Assembly: GCF_000484535.1 (NCBI RefSeq)
Contig: NC_022600.1
Location: forward strand, 2,480,001 to 2,544,000
Length of the DNA stretch: 64,000 nucleotides
Direction: 5' to 3'
From: Gloeobacter kilaueensis JS1
Lineage (GTDB): Bacteria; Cyanobacteriota; Cyanobacteriia; Gloeobacterales; Gloeobacteraceae
In this document: positions 49,559-58,967 of the stretch, one piece after another
How the letters are laid out: each line of letters starts with the position of its first letter
Position numbering within the stretch: position 1 is the first letter of the stretch
The notes under the pieces: generated by a model
What the model saw: only the letters and a program-made list of their open reading frames with translations
What the model was told of the DNA's origin: nothing
Databases searched by the model: none
Translations under genes and position numbers: made by a program

Positions 49559-50638
49559 TTAGGGGCAGTGGCGGTGGAAGTTGGCAAAAAAACCGGTGGG
49601 CGAGAGCCATTCGACCCAGAGGCGGCGGCAGGCGAGCTGCAACTGGCTAAATTCGCGGGGGCTGAGGCGGGCGTGGAAAGCTTCGATCCGCTCGGCGATG
49701 TGGGGCAGATCGTCCTCTTTGACCCAGACGCAGTAGCGCTGCCAGTCGATCCAGCGCCCAAAGGGCAGTTCACAGTCGGTGTCGATCAAGACCGGGATAC
49801 GACCGCAACTGAGCGTCTCGTAGAAGCGGTAGGAGAAGTTGCCGCCGCCGCGCGCGCAGAGAATGTAGTCGCTGTTGAGCATGTTGGCGACGAACTGCCG
49901 CCGCGCCTCAAGGGCCAGACTTTCGCTGTGGTGCAACCGGTCGCGCAACAGAAAGTTGCAGGCGATGCGGGGGCTTTCAGCGAGGATGTAGAGCGCCTGG
50001 GAGCGCACCCGCGAACCATAGAGCCAGGGCAGGGGATGGCGGGTGAGTTCGATCCCGACGCTGTGGGCGAGCTTTGGTAGTACCGGTGTCGCCCCGAGCC
50101 TGAGCCGGAGGCGCGCCTTCCAGCCGCCGTTGGTCCTGCAGAGTGCGTCGTAGCCGCAGTAGCCCACCACCGGTCGGGTCCGCTTGCGGCGCAACTGCAC
50201 CTCGCCTCCGCTGTAGCGCTCGACAAAATCCTCGCTCCAGCCCGGCAGGACGAATTCGTTTTTTGCCCGCCGAGATCGCAAGAGCGAAGTGCGAAAGACC
50301 AGGGCGTTGTCGAGGGGCACCGGGGCGGTGGCATCGTCCGGATAAAAGACGACGAGCCGTTTACCGGCAGCGCGGGCTCGCGCTGCCAACTGGTGGGCGA
50401 GGTGGGCCGCCTCCGGCGAATGGGCCGCCTCCGTCCAGTCGAAGGGCAACACCGCCAGGTCTGCCTCTTCCAGAGCGCCGAGGGCAAAGTGCTCGCTGCC
50501 CGTCCGGGCGTAGTGATCGTAGCGCCCGCTATTCGGGTTGGCCGGATCCTCGGCGTTCTTGCCCCAGAAGGGATAGAGCAGCACGCAGTGGGGGGAGCTT
50601 GCCGGTAGATAGTGGCGGTCGGCGTAGAGGGCGATCAT
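49559..50638 (-). CDS. Exostosin-like glycosyltransferase (GT47)
   Basis: The start at 50638 (MIALYADRHYLPASSPHC) lies 5 bases past the upstream stop and gives 359 residues; the longer frame to 50830 runs through that gene. The GT47 exostosin core appears in the C-terminal half: FSYRFYETLSCGRIPVLIDT, DCELPFGRWIDWQRYCVWVK and LPHIAERIEAF. The exostosin family is best known from eukaryotic heparan sulfate and plant wall synthesis; bacterial members are fewer. It has no signal peptide, so it should use a cytoplasmic nucleotide sugar. Confidence 0.85.
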   Translation of the reverse strand: MIALYADRHYLPASSPHCVLLYPFWGKNAEDPANPNSGRYDHYARTGSEHFALGALEEADLAVLPFDWTEAAHSPEAAHLAHQLAARARAAGKRLVVFYPDDATAPVPLDNALVFRTSLLRSRRAKNEFVLPGWSEDFVERYSGGEVQLRRKRTRPVVGYCGYDALCRTNGGWKARLRLRLGATPVLPKLAHSVGIELTRHPLPWLYGSRVRSQALYILAESPRIACNFLLRDRLHHSESLALEARRQFVANMLNSDYILCARGGGNFSYRFYETLSCGRIPVLIDTDCELPFGRWIDWQRYCVWVKEDDLPHIAERIEAFHARLSPREFSQLQLACRRLWVEWLSPTGFFANFHRHCP

Positions 50639-50643
50639 GACCT

Positions 50644-51657
50644 TCAGGCGCGCTGGGCTGCGGGATGGGTGTGGTTCCAGTCGGCCACCTCGACCTCGAC
50701 GCAGCGATTGAGGCCGACGATCGCACAGGCGAGGGAGCCGCTTACCCGGTGGGGGGTCTGGGTGGGCGACCAGATCACGCTGTCGCGGACGTGGGCACCG
50801 GCTTCGAGGACCGTGTGATCCCCGATGCACGAAAAGCCCGTTACGATCGCCCCGGCCCGCACGTGGCAGTGATCGCCGATGAACGCTTCCGCTGCGATCG
50901 AGGCTCCCGGTTCGACGATCGTGTGCCGCCCGATTCGCCGTCCGGCGTGGTGGCGGCGCAGCAACTCCCAGTGGGTGATGAGGTACTGCGGCAGGGTGCC
51001 GACATCCGACCAGTAGGCGTCGGTCTGCATCGCAAAAAGCGGCGCACCGGCGGCGAGCAGGGCCGGAAAAAGATCGCTGCCAAAGTCGTAGGCGTGCTCC
51101 GCTGGAATCCAGTCGAGGACTTCTGGTTCCAGGATGTAGATTCCCATGTTCGCAAAGCGCGAGCGCTCGCTGCCGGGGGCGGGCTTTTCTTGAAACGAGG
51201 TGATCCGGCCTGTGGGGTCTGTGACCACTACCCCAAAGCGCGAGGGGTCGGCCACTTCTTTGATCGCCATCGTCACGAGGGCTCCCCGCTCGCGGTGAAA
51301 GGCGAGCAACTCACTCAAGTCGAGGTCGCTCACCACGTCGCCTGAGACGACCGCAAAGGTGCCGTCCGCCAGGTAGTCGCCCTGGCGGCGCACCCCGCCC
51401 GCTGTGCCCAGGAGTTTTTCTTCGTGGGAGTAGCGCAGGCTGACGCCGTGGCGGCTGCCGTCGCCGAACGCCTCGATGATCCGCTCGGCCTTGTAGTGGA
51501 CGTTCGCCACGAGTTCTGAGAAGCCGTGCCGATGACACAGACTCATCACCCGCGCCATCACCGGCTCGTTGAGCACCGGTACCAGGGGTTTCGGCAATTC
51601 GTCGGTAAAGGGCCGCAGGCGCGTGCCTTTGCCGGCGGCGAGCACGAAAGCTTTCAT
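50644..51657 (-). CDS. NDP-sugar pyrophosphorylase (nucleotidyltransferase)
   Basis: The start at 51657 (MKAFVLAAGKGTRLRPFTDE) is chosen over a codon five residues earlier; 337 residues. The GxGTRLRPxT loop, PKPLVPVLNEPVM, VVSGDVVSDLDLSELLAF and PDV-like YWSDVGTLPQYL are all intact. A C-terminal beta-helix (IVEPGASIAAEAFIGDHCHV) follows. It makes a nucleotide sugar, probably mannose-1-P guanylyl- or glucose-1-P thymidylyl-type, for the cluster. The product cannot be fixed from sequence alone. Confidence 0.93.
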   Translation of the reverse strand: MKAFVLAAGKGTRLRPFTDELPKPLVPVLNEPVMARVMSLCHRHGFSELVANVHYKAERIIEAFGDGSRHGVSLRYSHEEKLLGTAGGVRRQGDYLADGTFAVVSGDVVSDLDLSELLAFHRERGALVTMAIKEVADPSRFGVVVTDPTGRITSFQEKPAPGSERSRFANMGIYILEPEVLDWIPAEHAYDFGSDLFPALLAAGAPLFAMQTDAYWSDVGTLPQYLITHWELLRRHHAGRRIGRHTIVEPGASIAAEAFIGDHCHVRAGAIVTGFSCIGDHTVLEAGAHVRDSVIWSPTQTPHRVSGSLACAIVGLNRCVEVEVADWNHTHPAAQRA

Positions 51658-51686
51658 CGTGGGACTCCTCACGAATAGAAAAAATT

Positions 51687-52763
51687 TCAGCGGCCAAACA
51701 GGTAGCCAAAGGGAAAGACCAGGTTGAGCAGGCCGCCGATCGGTCCTAAAAAGGCTCTGATATCGTCGGCGAACTGGCGGCTGCCCTGGCGGCCAATAAA
51801 GACGATGTCGCCGTTGCGCACCTGAAAGGCGACTTTGCCCTCGGCGATGGCGCTGACATCGACGTGCAGGCGCTGGAGTTTGCCGCTGGGCATCATCCGG
51901 GCGACGTTGACGCTGCTCAGATCCGCCTCGGTGGTCGGCCCACCCGCCTCGTAGATCGTGTTGAGCAGCGAGGAGCGGGGATCGGCGTTGACCAGACCTG
52001 GCTTTTTTACCTCCCCCGCCACCTGCACCTTCACCGTCTCCGGGGCAAAGGTGGTGGTGGCGAGGGTGGCGGCCATCTGCTCGCCGGCGGCGTCCCCTTC
52101 TTCCAGCCGGGCGACCTTTACCGTGTCACCGTCGGTGAGGGACAGATCCTGGCTGAAGTCGCCCGACTGCAGCGCCTGCCAGAGGTCGATCGTCTTTTCG
52201 GTGGGTCCATCCGGTCCCTGGCGAATCAAACTCACCCGGCGCATGTCGGCGAGCGGCGTCACCCCGCCGGCCAGACTGAGGGCACCGCTGATCGTCTCCT
52301 GGCTCTGGACGCCGTTGCCGCCGGTGTTGGGCTGGATGGCGGCGTTGAGCTGGTTCTGGACTCTAAAGGACTGGGGGCCGGGATTGAGCACCTCGCCAAT
52401 CACGTTCACCTTCAAAGGCCGGGTGCCGATCACCGAGACCGAGATCACCGGCTGGCGCAGGATGCCCTGAAAGCGTCCGCTCAGCTCGCTGCTCAATTGC
52501 TCCGGGGTGCGGCCCGCCGCCTGCACCGCCCCCAGGTACAGCACGTTGATCGTGCCGTCCGGAAGGATCAGTTGATCTTTGGAGAGGTCCGGAAAATCGA
52601 CGACATCGACGTGGATGCGGTCGCCGCTGCGCAACCGGTAGCCCTGGTTGACCAGCCCGGTGCTGAGGGTAGGTACCGGCTCACCGGCAGCGAGCCCCCG
52701 CTCCGGCAGCGGCCCAAAAAGAGCGAGCGCCAGGAGCAGACCCAGGCGTGCAGGATGTTTCAT
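51687..52763 (-). CDS. Outer-membrane polysaccharide export protein (Wza/OPX family)
   Basis: The start at 52763 (MKHPARLGLLLALALFGPLP) gives 358 residues; an ATG three codons earlier also exists. Signal peptide, then the Poly_export domain (GYRLRSGDRIHVDVVDFPDL, GTINVLYLGAVQAAGRTPEQ), SLBB domains (VNVIGEVLNPGPQSF, VQVAGEVKKPGLVNAD) and a hydrophobic Gly/Phe-rich end. The signal ends without a lipobox Cys, so it is not a lipoprotein like E. coli Wza. It pairs with the kinase gene 17 bases upstream. Confidence 0.92.
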   Translation of the reverse strand: MKHPARLGLLLALALFGPLPERGLAAGEPVPTLSTGLVNQGYRLRSGDRIHVDVVDFPDLSKDQLILPDGTINVLYLGAVQAAGRTPEQLSSELSGRFQGILRQPVISVSVIGTRPLKVNVIGEVLNPGPQSFRVQNQLNAAIQPNTGGNGVQSQETISGALSLAGGVTPLADMRRVSLIRQGPDGPTEKTIDLWQALQSGDFSQDLSLTDGDTVKVARLEEGDAAGEQMAATLATTTFAPETVKVQVAGEVKKPGLVNADPRSSLLNTIYEAGGPTTEADLSSVNVARMMPSGKLQRLHVDVSAIAEGKVAFQVRNGDIVFIGRQGSRQFADDIRAFLGPIGGLLNLVFPFGYLFGR

Positions 52764-52779
52764 CGCGATCACCCAAAAA

Positions 52780-54912
52780 TTAGTGGCGGGCGGAGGGCAG
52801 TTGCAAGATATCGGTGCCTTCGGGCACCGCCTTGCGCTGGTAGTAGTTGTAGGCCAGCTCCTGACGACCGTTGACGCCGTTGAGCACCAGACCCAGTAGC
52901 TTGATCCGGTTGCGCTCGATCACCTGTTTGACCCGCACCAGCGGTTCGTGCTCCGAGTGCTCGGGCCGGACGACGAGCAAAATCCCCCGCGCCCTGGCTC
53001 CAAAAAGATAGCCGTGGGCGTAGCCTCCCAGAGGGGGCGTATCGACGACAATCTGGTCGTAGCGGTTCGCAAGTTGAGCCAGGAGCGCTTCGAGGGCCGG
53101 TGGGCTCAAAAAGCTCGCCGAATCTTCCAGCTGCAGTTGTCCGGCGGTGAGCACGTCGAGGTTTTCGCTCGCCGAAGGTTGGATGAGGCTCTCGATCGGG
53201 GGCGGGTTGCCACTACCCACCTGCTCGTAGAGCCACTCCGCAAGGCCCGGCCCTGCTTCGAGCTTGAGCAGGCTCGCCACCGACGGGCGGACCAAATCGG
53301 CGTCGATGAGCAGCACGCGCTGGCGCGAGTGGGCCATCGAGCGCGCCAGCCGAATCGAGACGTTCGTCTTGCCTTCGTTGGGCAGGGCGCTGCTCACGAC
53401 GATGAGGGGCTCGGCCTGATTGCCCAGCTGGCCCAAAAAGCGCAGGTTCATGCACAGCATCCGGTAGGCTTCCCGGTTCCAGGCTTCGAGCGCTTCGCTG
53501 GGGCGCGCCTCGATGAGGGGCAGCGAGGCGAGCACCGGGATCTGCAACAACTGCTGCACCTCCGGTCCTGAGAGCACCTTGCGGCTGAAGGCTTCTTTGA
53601 GGGCGACCGATCCTACCCCGGCGGCGATCCCGGCGGCGGTACCGGCGGCAGCGAGCACGAAGAAGTTGGGCCAGACCGGTGCACCCGGTTCGCTGGGCGG
53701 TTCTACCAGCTGCACGTTGGCAAGCCCCTGGGCTTCGGCGATCTTCGCTTCTTCGAGGCGGTTGGCGAGCAGGTTGAAGGCGTTGGTATTCACCTGCACC
53801 TTGCGGGTGAGCTGGGCGTAGCGCACCTGCCGCCCCGGCAGCACCTGCAATTTCTGGCGGTATCCACCGATCGCGGCGGTGACATTGTTCAGTTCGCGGC
53901 CCGTGCCGCTGTGCTTGACCTCCAGTTGGGCCAGGGTGGTGGTCAACTCCTGACTTACCGAATCGACCTTCACCGACTGCTCGCCACTGCTGCCGCCCAG
54001 ACGGCGGATCCGGCCATCGATCAAACTCTCAAGCGCCTCGCGCTGGCGCTGCAGCGACTGCATGATCGGGTGCTGGGGGCCGAGCCGACCGCTCTGGCGG
54101 GCGATATCGGCGTCGAGGGTGGCAAGCTGGGCGCGCATCGCCTGGATGTCGGGATCTTCGCTCACCGCCAGCCGGGTGATCGCCTGGGCGCTGGTGCGCC
54201 CGCCCAACCGCTGCCTGAGCCCATCTAGCTGCGACTGCTCCGAGTCGAACATCGCCCTCAGTTCGCGCTGGCGCGTCTCAAGGGTCGAGAGGTTGTTGAC
54301 CGCCGTCTGGGTCTCGACGGCAATCTCGACGGAGCCAGAAGCGTTCTGAAAATTCTGCAGATCCCGCTCGGCCTGCTTGAGGTTGCGCTCGACGGTGGGC
54401 AGCTTCTGCTGGATGAACTGGCGAATCGCCGTCGCCCGCCTGCGGCTGCTCGCCACCATGTCGCGAATAAAAGCGTCAGCCACCGCCTGCACCACCTGAC
54501 GGGCACTGTGGGGATCGCCGCTCTTAAACGAAAGCACGACGATATCAGTCCCCAGGATCTGCTTGGTCGCGAGTCCGGCGCGCAGTTGATCGACGCTGAA
54601 GACAGAGTGGGTCTTGGGGTTGACAGGCTTTGCCGCCTCGATCGCCGACTGGAGAACCGAGCCGGTCTTGATAAGTTCCAGGCGGTTCTCGATCGGATCG
54701 CTGGCGTGGGCGTAGGTGCCGTTGTCGGCCACACCGGCCAGACCTGAGACCTCCGGACCGGGATCTTGAAAGAGCAATTTGGCCTCCGACTGGTACTCGA
54801 CCGGCGTCAGCAGGCCAGTTGCCAGGCAAGAACCGAGTACCAGCGTAAAAGCGAGCGCTGCCTGCAACCTGTGTCTTGCAAAGACGCGCAGCAGCGAAAC
54901 TGTGGTAGCCAT
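52780..54912 (-). CDS. wzc: Polysaccharide co-polymerase and bacterial tyrosine kinase (Wzc family)
   Basis: 710 residues. Wzz-type N-terminus with TM1 (20-35) and TM2 (about 416-436), separated by a long coiled-coil periplasmic part (160-400). The cytoplasmic kinase has SALPNEGKT (508-516, Walker A), LLIDADL (534-540, A') and IVVDTPP (621-627, Walker B). The tail LAYNYYQRK has three Tyr close together, the usual autophosphorylation cluster, though short. It controls polymer length and export with the OPX protein. It is the first gene of the long minus-strand exopolysaccharide run. Confidence 0.95.
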   Translation of the reverse strand: MATTVSLLRVFARHRLQAALAFTLVLGSCLATGLLTPVEYQSEAKLLFQDPGPEVSGLAGVADNGTYAHASDPIENRLELIKTGSVLQSAIEAAKPVNPKTHSVFSVDQLRAGLATKQILGTDIVVLSFKSGDPHSARQVVQAVADAFIRDMVASSRRRATAIRQFIQQKLPTVERNLKQAERDLQNFQNASGSVEIAVETQTAVNNLSTLETRQRELRAMFDSEQSQLDGLRQRLGGRTSAQAITRLAVSEDPDIQAMRAQLATLDADIARQSGRLGPQHPIMQSLQRQREALESLIDGRIRRLGGSSGEQSVKVDSVSQELTTTLAQLEVKHSGTGRELNNVTAAIGGYRQKLQVLPGRQVRYAQLTRKVQVNTNAFNLLANRLEEAKIAEAQGLANVQLVEPPSEPGAPVWPNFFVLAAAGTAAGIAAGVGSVALKEAFSRKVLSGPEVQQLLQIPVLASLPLIEARPSEALEAWNREAYRMLCMNLRFLGQLGNQAEPLIVVSSALPNEGKTNVSIRLARSMAHSRQRVLLIDADLVRPSVASLLKLEAGPGLAEWLYEQVGSGNPPPIESLIQPSASENLDVLTAGQLQLEDSASFLSPPALEALLAQLANRYDQIVVDTPPLGGYAHGYLFGARARGILLVVRPEHSEHEPLVRVKQVIERNRIKLLGLVLNGVNGRQELAYNYYQRKAVPEGTDILQLPSARH

Positions 54913-54945
54913 AGGGATCCCTTATCCAAGTTCGTAAAGCCGTAT

Positions 54946-55356
54946 CTATTCAGCGATCCAGCGCGAGGTCAGGCAACGGGCCTGCTGCCGGCTAAATTCG
55001 CTCACCGACGGATTGTAAGGAGGCACCACCCCGAGCGCCCGCTGCCAGAGGCGATCGTCGGCCCGCATCGCAGTGTATCCGTCGCTGCGTTTTTGGATGT
55101 GGTACCAGCCGTTTTCGTCGCATTCCGGGCACCAGAACGCTTCGAGCCATTCGTCGCTCAGCGGAACAGCCTGCTGTTGAGCAAGCAGTTGCTGGATGCG
55201 CGGCGGGCGCATTCCGCGCTGCTTGAGCTGTTCGGCTGTGTGGGCAAACAAGTTCTGTTTGCGACTGCGACTGTCCATCAGACAGCCGTGGGTCGGGCAC
55301 TTGATGCGGCGACCGCCGGAACGGGAACGGTTCCGGTTGCGTTCGGATCTTTTCAT
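54946..55356 (-). CDS. Small conserved zinc-binding-type protein
   Basis: The start at 55356 (MKRSERNRNRSRSGGRRIKC) follows AGGAG with correct spacing; 136 residues. The longer frame to 55491 has no ribosome site. CPTHGC (near residue 20) and WCPEC (near 81) form a four-Cys zinc site. QNLFAHTAEQLKQRGMRP and NPSVSEFSRQQARCLTS resemble a small cyanobacterial family that I recall only as hypothetical. The N-terminus is strongly basic, as for RNA or DNA binding. It lies 33 bases upstream of the wzc-like gene on the same strand, so it could be the first gene of that operon or its regulator. Confidence 0.75.
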   Translation of the reverse strand: MKRSERNRNRSRSGGRRIKCPTHGCLMDSRSRKQNLFAHTAEQLKQRGMRPPRIQQLLAQQQAVPLSDEWLEAFWCPECDENGWYHIQKRSDGYTAMRADDRLWQRALGVVPPYNPSVSEFSRQQARCLTSRWIAE

Positions 55357-56203
55357 GCGTAACGCTCCTGGGGGAAGGGGCCGATATTTGCTGGAAGGTG
55401 TCGAAATCTGCGCGTTCAAGCAGATCAAGGCCAGACCACTCCAGGACACACGACTCCCCTGGAAGTGGTTGCAGAGAAGGTCGAGATCCAACGGACCATC
55501 AAGACTCTGTCTGCCTTGCGCTGAGGACTATGTCAGGATAAGCAACTCGGCGCGCTCGAATTTGAAGCAACCTGCTACTGCCTCTTAACCTCTAGCGGCA
55601 CCGGGACCAACTTATGCAGTCAGATTCTGAAAAGCACGGTTCTAAGACAACTCTAGGAATGCATTCGCTCAAGATGACCCGCTATCTCATAGCCCCGAAG
55701 GTGTCTGTTTCTAGAAAATTTAGATACCACATAACCGCTGAAACACTGACCCCTCTGGTGCCGGGAGAATAGTTTTAACATGCAGACTGGCTTCAACAAA
55801 TAACACGCCCCTGGGCAGTATTTCGTAGTTTTTGCTACAAACAATTGAGTGCCTGAAGGTTGCGATCCGGGCAGTTCGTGCCTCGTTTCTCCCGTATAAA
55901 GTTGCACTCATCATTCAATTTTTCACTCTTGCCTGTCTAGTTTTTGGGGAAAAATTGGTAGCAAAGCACTAGCTCTTGAACATTCTGCGCAGAGGCGGAG
56001 CGATGCACTGCAGGGGGTCTGTCCGTTCTTGAGTCGATAGAAATATGCCTACATTCTCTCTCATCTGTCCAGGAGCCTGAACAACATGGCACCCAAAGAA
56101 TAGTCAGCTTGAGCGCCGGCCCCTGGCAACAGGGGATCGCCCGATCCAGGTACGATTGAGCAGAAGCAGGCGGCAGGCAACCCGCCTGCCTGGGGGATTT
56201 TTC
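55357..56203. other. Intergenic region between the polysaccharide cluster and the RND gene
   Basis: About 850 bases in the divergent position between the minus-strand zinc-ribbon gene and the plus-strand transporter. It is AT-richer than the genes. Short ORFs occur on both strands but none has a ribosome site or protein-like composition. GTAG-TTTTTG-CTAC forms a small hairpin (55828-55841). Promoters of both flanking units should lie here. Confidence 0.5.
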
Positions 56204-58720
56204 TTGGCAGAAACGCCGCTTCGAGAACGCTTTAATATCTCACGACTGGCTCTCAAGTACCCCTGGTTGACCGTCGGCTTCTGGCTGGCGGTGTCGATCG
56301 GTGGGGCGGTGAGCTTCACCTCGCTCAAGTACGCGCTGTTTCCCGATATCACCTTTCCGGTCGTGGTGGTGAATAGCACCCTTGCCGCCTCCGATGTCGA
56401 GCGGACCGAGGCGCAGCTCACCCGGCCCATCGAGCAGCGGTTGCGCCGGATGACGGGCGTAGACAAGGTGCGCTCCTCCAGCTATCCCGGCCATTCGGTG
56501 GTGAGCCTGTCGCTGGCGGTCGGCACCGATCCCGCCGCCGCCAGCCGCGAGGTGCGGGCGGTGGTTGGGGCGCTGAGCTTGCCTGTGGGCACCCGCTTTG
56601 AGGTGGTGCAAGTTAACCTCAACGAGTCGGCGGTGGTGAGCTACGCCCTCGAAAGCGATACAGCCAATCTCACTGCCCTGGCGGGGATTGCTCGAAGCGA
56701 GATCGTCCCTGCTCTCGAAAAGGTGCCGGGGGTGCTCAAGGTCACCCTTTTAGGCAGCGGCGAAAGTGCAGTGCGCCTGGGTGGCCGCGACGCGCTCGCC
56801 GTGCAGGTGATCAAGCGCGAGAACGCCAACGCGCTGGTAGTCGCCCGCCAGGTCCAGCAGCAGATCGACAGGTTGCACGGGCGCTTCCGGCTGGTACTGG
56901 CCGCCACCCAGGCCGACTACATCCGCGAGGCGAGCCTCGCCACCGTCGAGGCTCTGGCCCTGGCGATTGCCCTCTCGGTGCTCGTGATCTTTCCGTTTTT
57001 GGGGAACTGGCGGGCGACGCTCATCTCCGCCCTGGCGATCCCCACGTCGCTGTTGGGTACGTTCATCGTCATGGCCCTGTTTGGCTTTAACCTTGAGACG
57101 ATTACCCTGCTCGCCCTGGCGCTGGTGATCGGGATCATCATCGACGATGCGATCGTCGATGTCGAAAACATCGCCCGCCACCTCGAAGACGGCGAGCCGC
57201 CGGCGCAGGCAGCGATTGCCGCCACCGACGAGATTGGCCTGACGGTGACGGCGGCAACCCTCACGGTCGTGGCGGTGTTTCTGCCGGTGGGCCTGATGGG
57301 GGGCGTGCTCGGGCAGTTCTTTCGGCCCTTTGGCCTCACCGTCTCGGCGGCGGTGATCACCTCGTTGCTGGTGGCGCGCACCCTCTCGCCCCTGCTCGCT
57401 TCCCGCTGGCTGAAGTCTGGTACCCAGCAGCCAAAATTTTCTGGCTTTCCTTTCTGGCCGCAGGTGATCGAGCGCTACCGCCGCCTGCTCGCCTGGTCGC
57501 TCGATCACCGCCTTGGGGTGCTGGGGATCGCCCTGGCGAGTTTTTTAGGCGGAGTGGCGCTCATCCCCCTCATTCCCAAGGGCTTTATTCCCCACCTCGA
57601 CCGGGGCGAATTTAACGTCAATTACACTGGCGAACTGGGTAGCTCGATCTTTGAATCGCGCCGGGTCGCTGTCGAGATCGAAGCGGCGATCCGCCGTTTT
57701 CCCGAAGTCCAATCGGTCTTCACGACGATCGGAGCAAGCGGCGGCCAGACCCACCGAGGCACGCTCTACGTGCGCCTGCGGGCCGATCGCAAAGTCAAGA
57801 CCTTCGATTTTCAAGACACCCTGCGCGCCCGGCTGCCGCGCCTCGCCGAAGTCGATATCAGCGTCGATGACATTCCCTTTATCGAAAACGGCAGTCAGAA
57901 ACCTGTCGAAGTCGCAATTCTGGGCGAGGATCTATCGCTGCTCAATCGCGGTGCTCTGGCCCTCAAGGACCGCCTCACATCAAAGAGCGGCTTCGTCGAT
58001 GTTGCCCTGAGCGGAGCCGGTCAATACCTGGGCGAGCAGGTCGAAATTAGCCATCTAAACGGCAGACGGGCCATCTACCTCACCAGCAACCTCAACCACG
58101 GCCTGACGATCAACGAGGCGACCGCCCAGATCGAGGCTGCGGCCAGGGCCGTCCTGCCGGCGGGCCTGCGCCTGAGTTTTGGCGGCGACACCGAAAATGT
58201 CTCCAACGTCTTTGGCGGCTTTGCCCTCACCCTGGCTCTGTCGGTTGGCTGCATCCTGGCGGTGCTGATTGCTCTATTTCGCAGTTGGGTCGAGCCGCTC
58301 GTCATCGTGCTGGCCCTGCCCCTGGCCATCGTTGGAGCGATGGTCGCCCAGTTTGTGACCCATAGCGAATTTGGGATGATCTCGGTCATCGGGATCATCT
58401 TTTTGCTGGGGCTGGTCAACAAGAACGCGATTATTCTTGTCGATTACATCAACCAGTTGCGCTCCCGTGGTCTTTCGACCCGCGAGGCGATCCTCCAGGC
58501 CGGTCCGATTCGTCTGCGGCCCATCTTGATGACGACGGCGGCGGCCATCCTCGGCATGGTGCCCATCGCCCTCGGCCTCGGGGCAGGGGCTGAGCTGCGA
58601 TCCCCGATGGCGATTGCGATCATCGGCGGACTGCTCACCTCGACCCTGTTGAGCCTGATCGTCGTGCCCGTCGCCGACAGCCTGATCGCCGATCTAAGAG
58701 CCGGGAAGTATTTTTTTTGA
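56204..58720 (+). CDS. RND-family transporter permease lacking both docking subdomains
   Basis: A TTG at 56204 with GGGGGA upstream gives 838 residues; the frame opens at 56156. AcrB-type permeases have about 1,030-1,050. The membrane parts are complete: TM1, then IIIDDAIVDVENIARHLEDG with the proton-relay Asp pair (314-315), and LVNKNAIILVDYINQLRSRG with the Lys of TM10. In the first periplasmic half the sequence goes from GVLKVTLLGSGESAVRLGGR straight to VQVIKRENANALVVARQVQQ, and in the second from FVDVALSGAGQY to LNGRRAIYLTSNLNHG. By comparison with AcrB these are the places of the DN and DC docking subdomains. No membrane-fusion or TolC gene adjoins it. Confidence 0.88.
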   Translation: MAETPLRERFNISRLALKYPWLTVGFWLAVSIGGAVSFTSLKYALFPDITFPVVVVNSTLAASDVERTEAQLTRPIEQRLRRMTGVDKVRSSSYPGHSVVSLSLAVGTDPAAASREVRAVVGALSLPVGTRFEVVQVNLNESAVVSYALESDTANLTALAGIARSEIVPALEKVPGVLKVTLLGSGESAVRLGGRDALAVQVIKRENANALVVARQVQQQIDRLHGRFRLVLAATQADYIREASLATVEALALAIALSVLVIFPFLGNWRATLISALAIPTSLLGTFIVMALFGFNLETITLLALALVIGIIIDDAIVDVENIARHLEDGEPPAQAAIAATDEIGLTVTAATLTVVAVFLPVGLMGGVLGQFFRPFGLTVSAAVITSLLVARTLSPLLASRWLKSGTQQPKFSGFPFWPQVIERYRRLLAWSLDHRLGVLGIALASFLGGVALIPLIPKGFIPHLDRGEFNVNYTGELGSSIFESRRVAVEIEAAIRRFPEVQSVFTTIGASGGQTHRGTLYVRLRADRKVKTFDFQDTLRARLPRLAEVDISVDDIPFIENGSQKPVEVAILGEDLSLLNRGALALKDRLTSKSGFVDVALSGAGQYLGEQVEISHLNGRRAIYLTSNLNHGLTINEATAQIEAAARAVLPAGLRLSFGGDTENVSNVFGGFALTLALSVGCILAVLIALFRSWVEPLVIVLALPLAIVGAMVAQFVTHSEFGMISVIGIIFLLGLVNKNAIILVDYINQLRSRGLSTREAILQAGPIRLRPILMTTAAAILGMVPIALGLGAGAELRSPMAIAIIGGLLTSTLLSLIVVPVADSLIADLRAGKYFF

Positions 58721-58967
58721 TGTCGCTGTGTCCGCTTTTGCCGGTTCCTGTATGAGTCGCAACCCGTCGGCTCACCCTGCAGCGGGGCTTGCCGCCCCCT
58801 GGGATTGGGGAGTGCCAATCCTACTGCAGGCATATCCCTTTTTGCCGTTGAAACTGGCTGCAGAAGGGCCACTATTGGAAGTAGATGCCGGCGCTGCTCA
58901 AAGGGCAGGCGGGCAGTGGCCGCAACCAGACCTGTACGGTCCGCGCTGTTCTCAGGAGGGAAATAGG

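Noticed and set aside
55614-55772. 52-codon plus-strand ORF in the gap before the RND gene
   Set aside because: No ribosome site at usable spacing and no recognisable sequence; overlaps minus-strand ORFs of equal quality.
55653-55914. Two overlapping minus-strand ORFs of 64 and 84 codons
   Set aside because: Different frames of the same AT-rich stretch, no ribosome site and no protein-like pattern.
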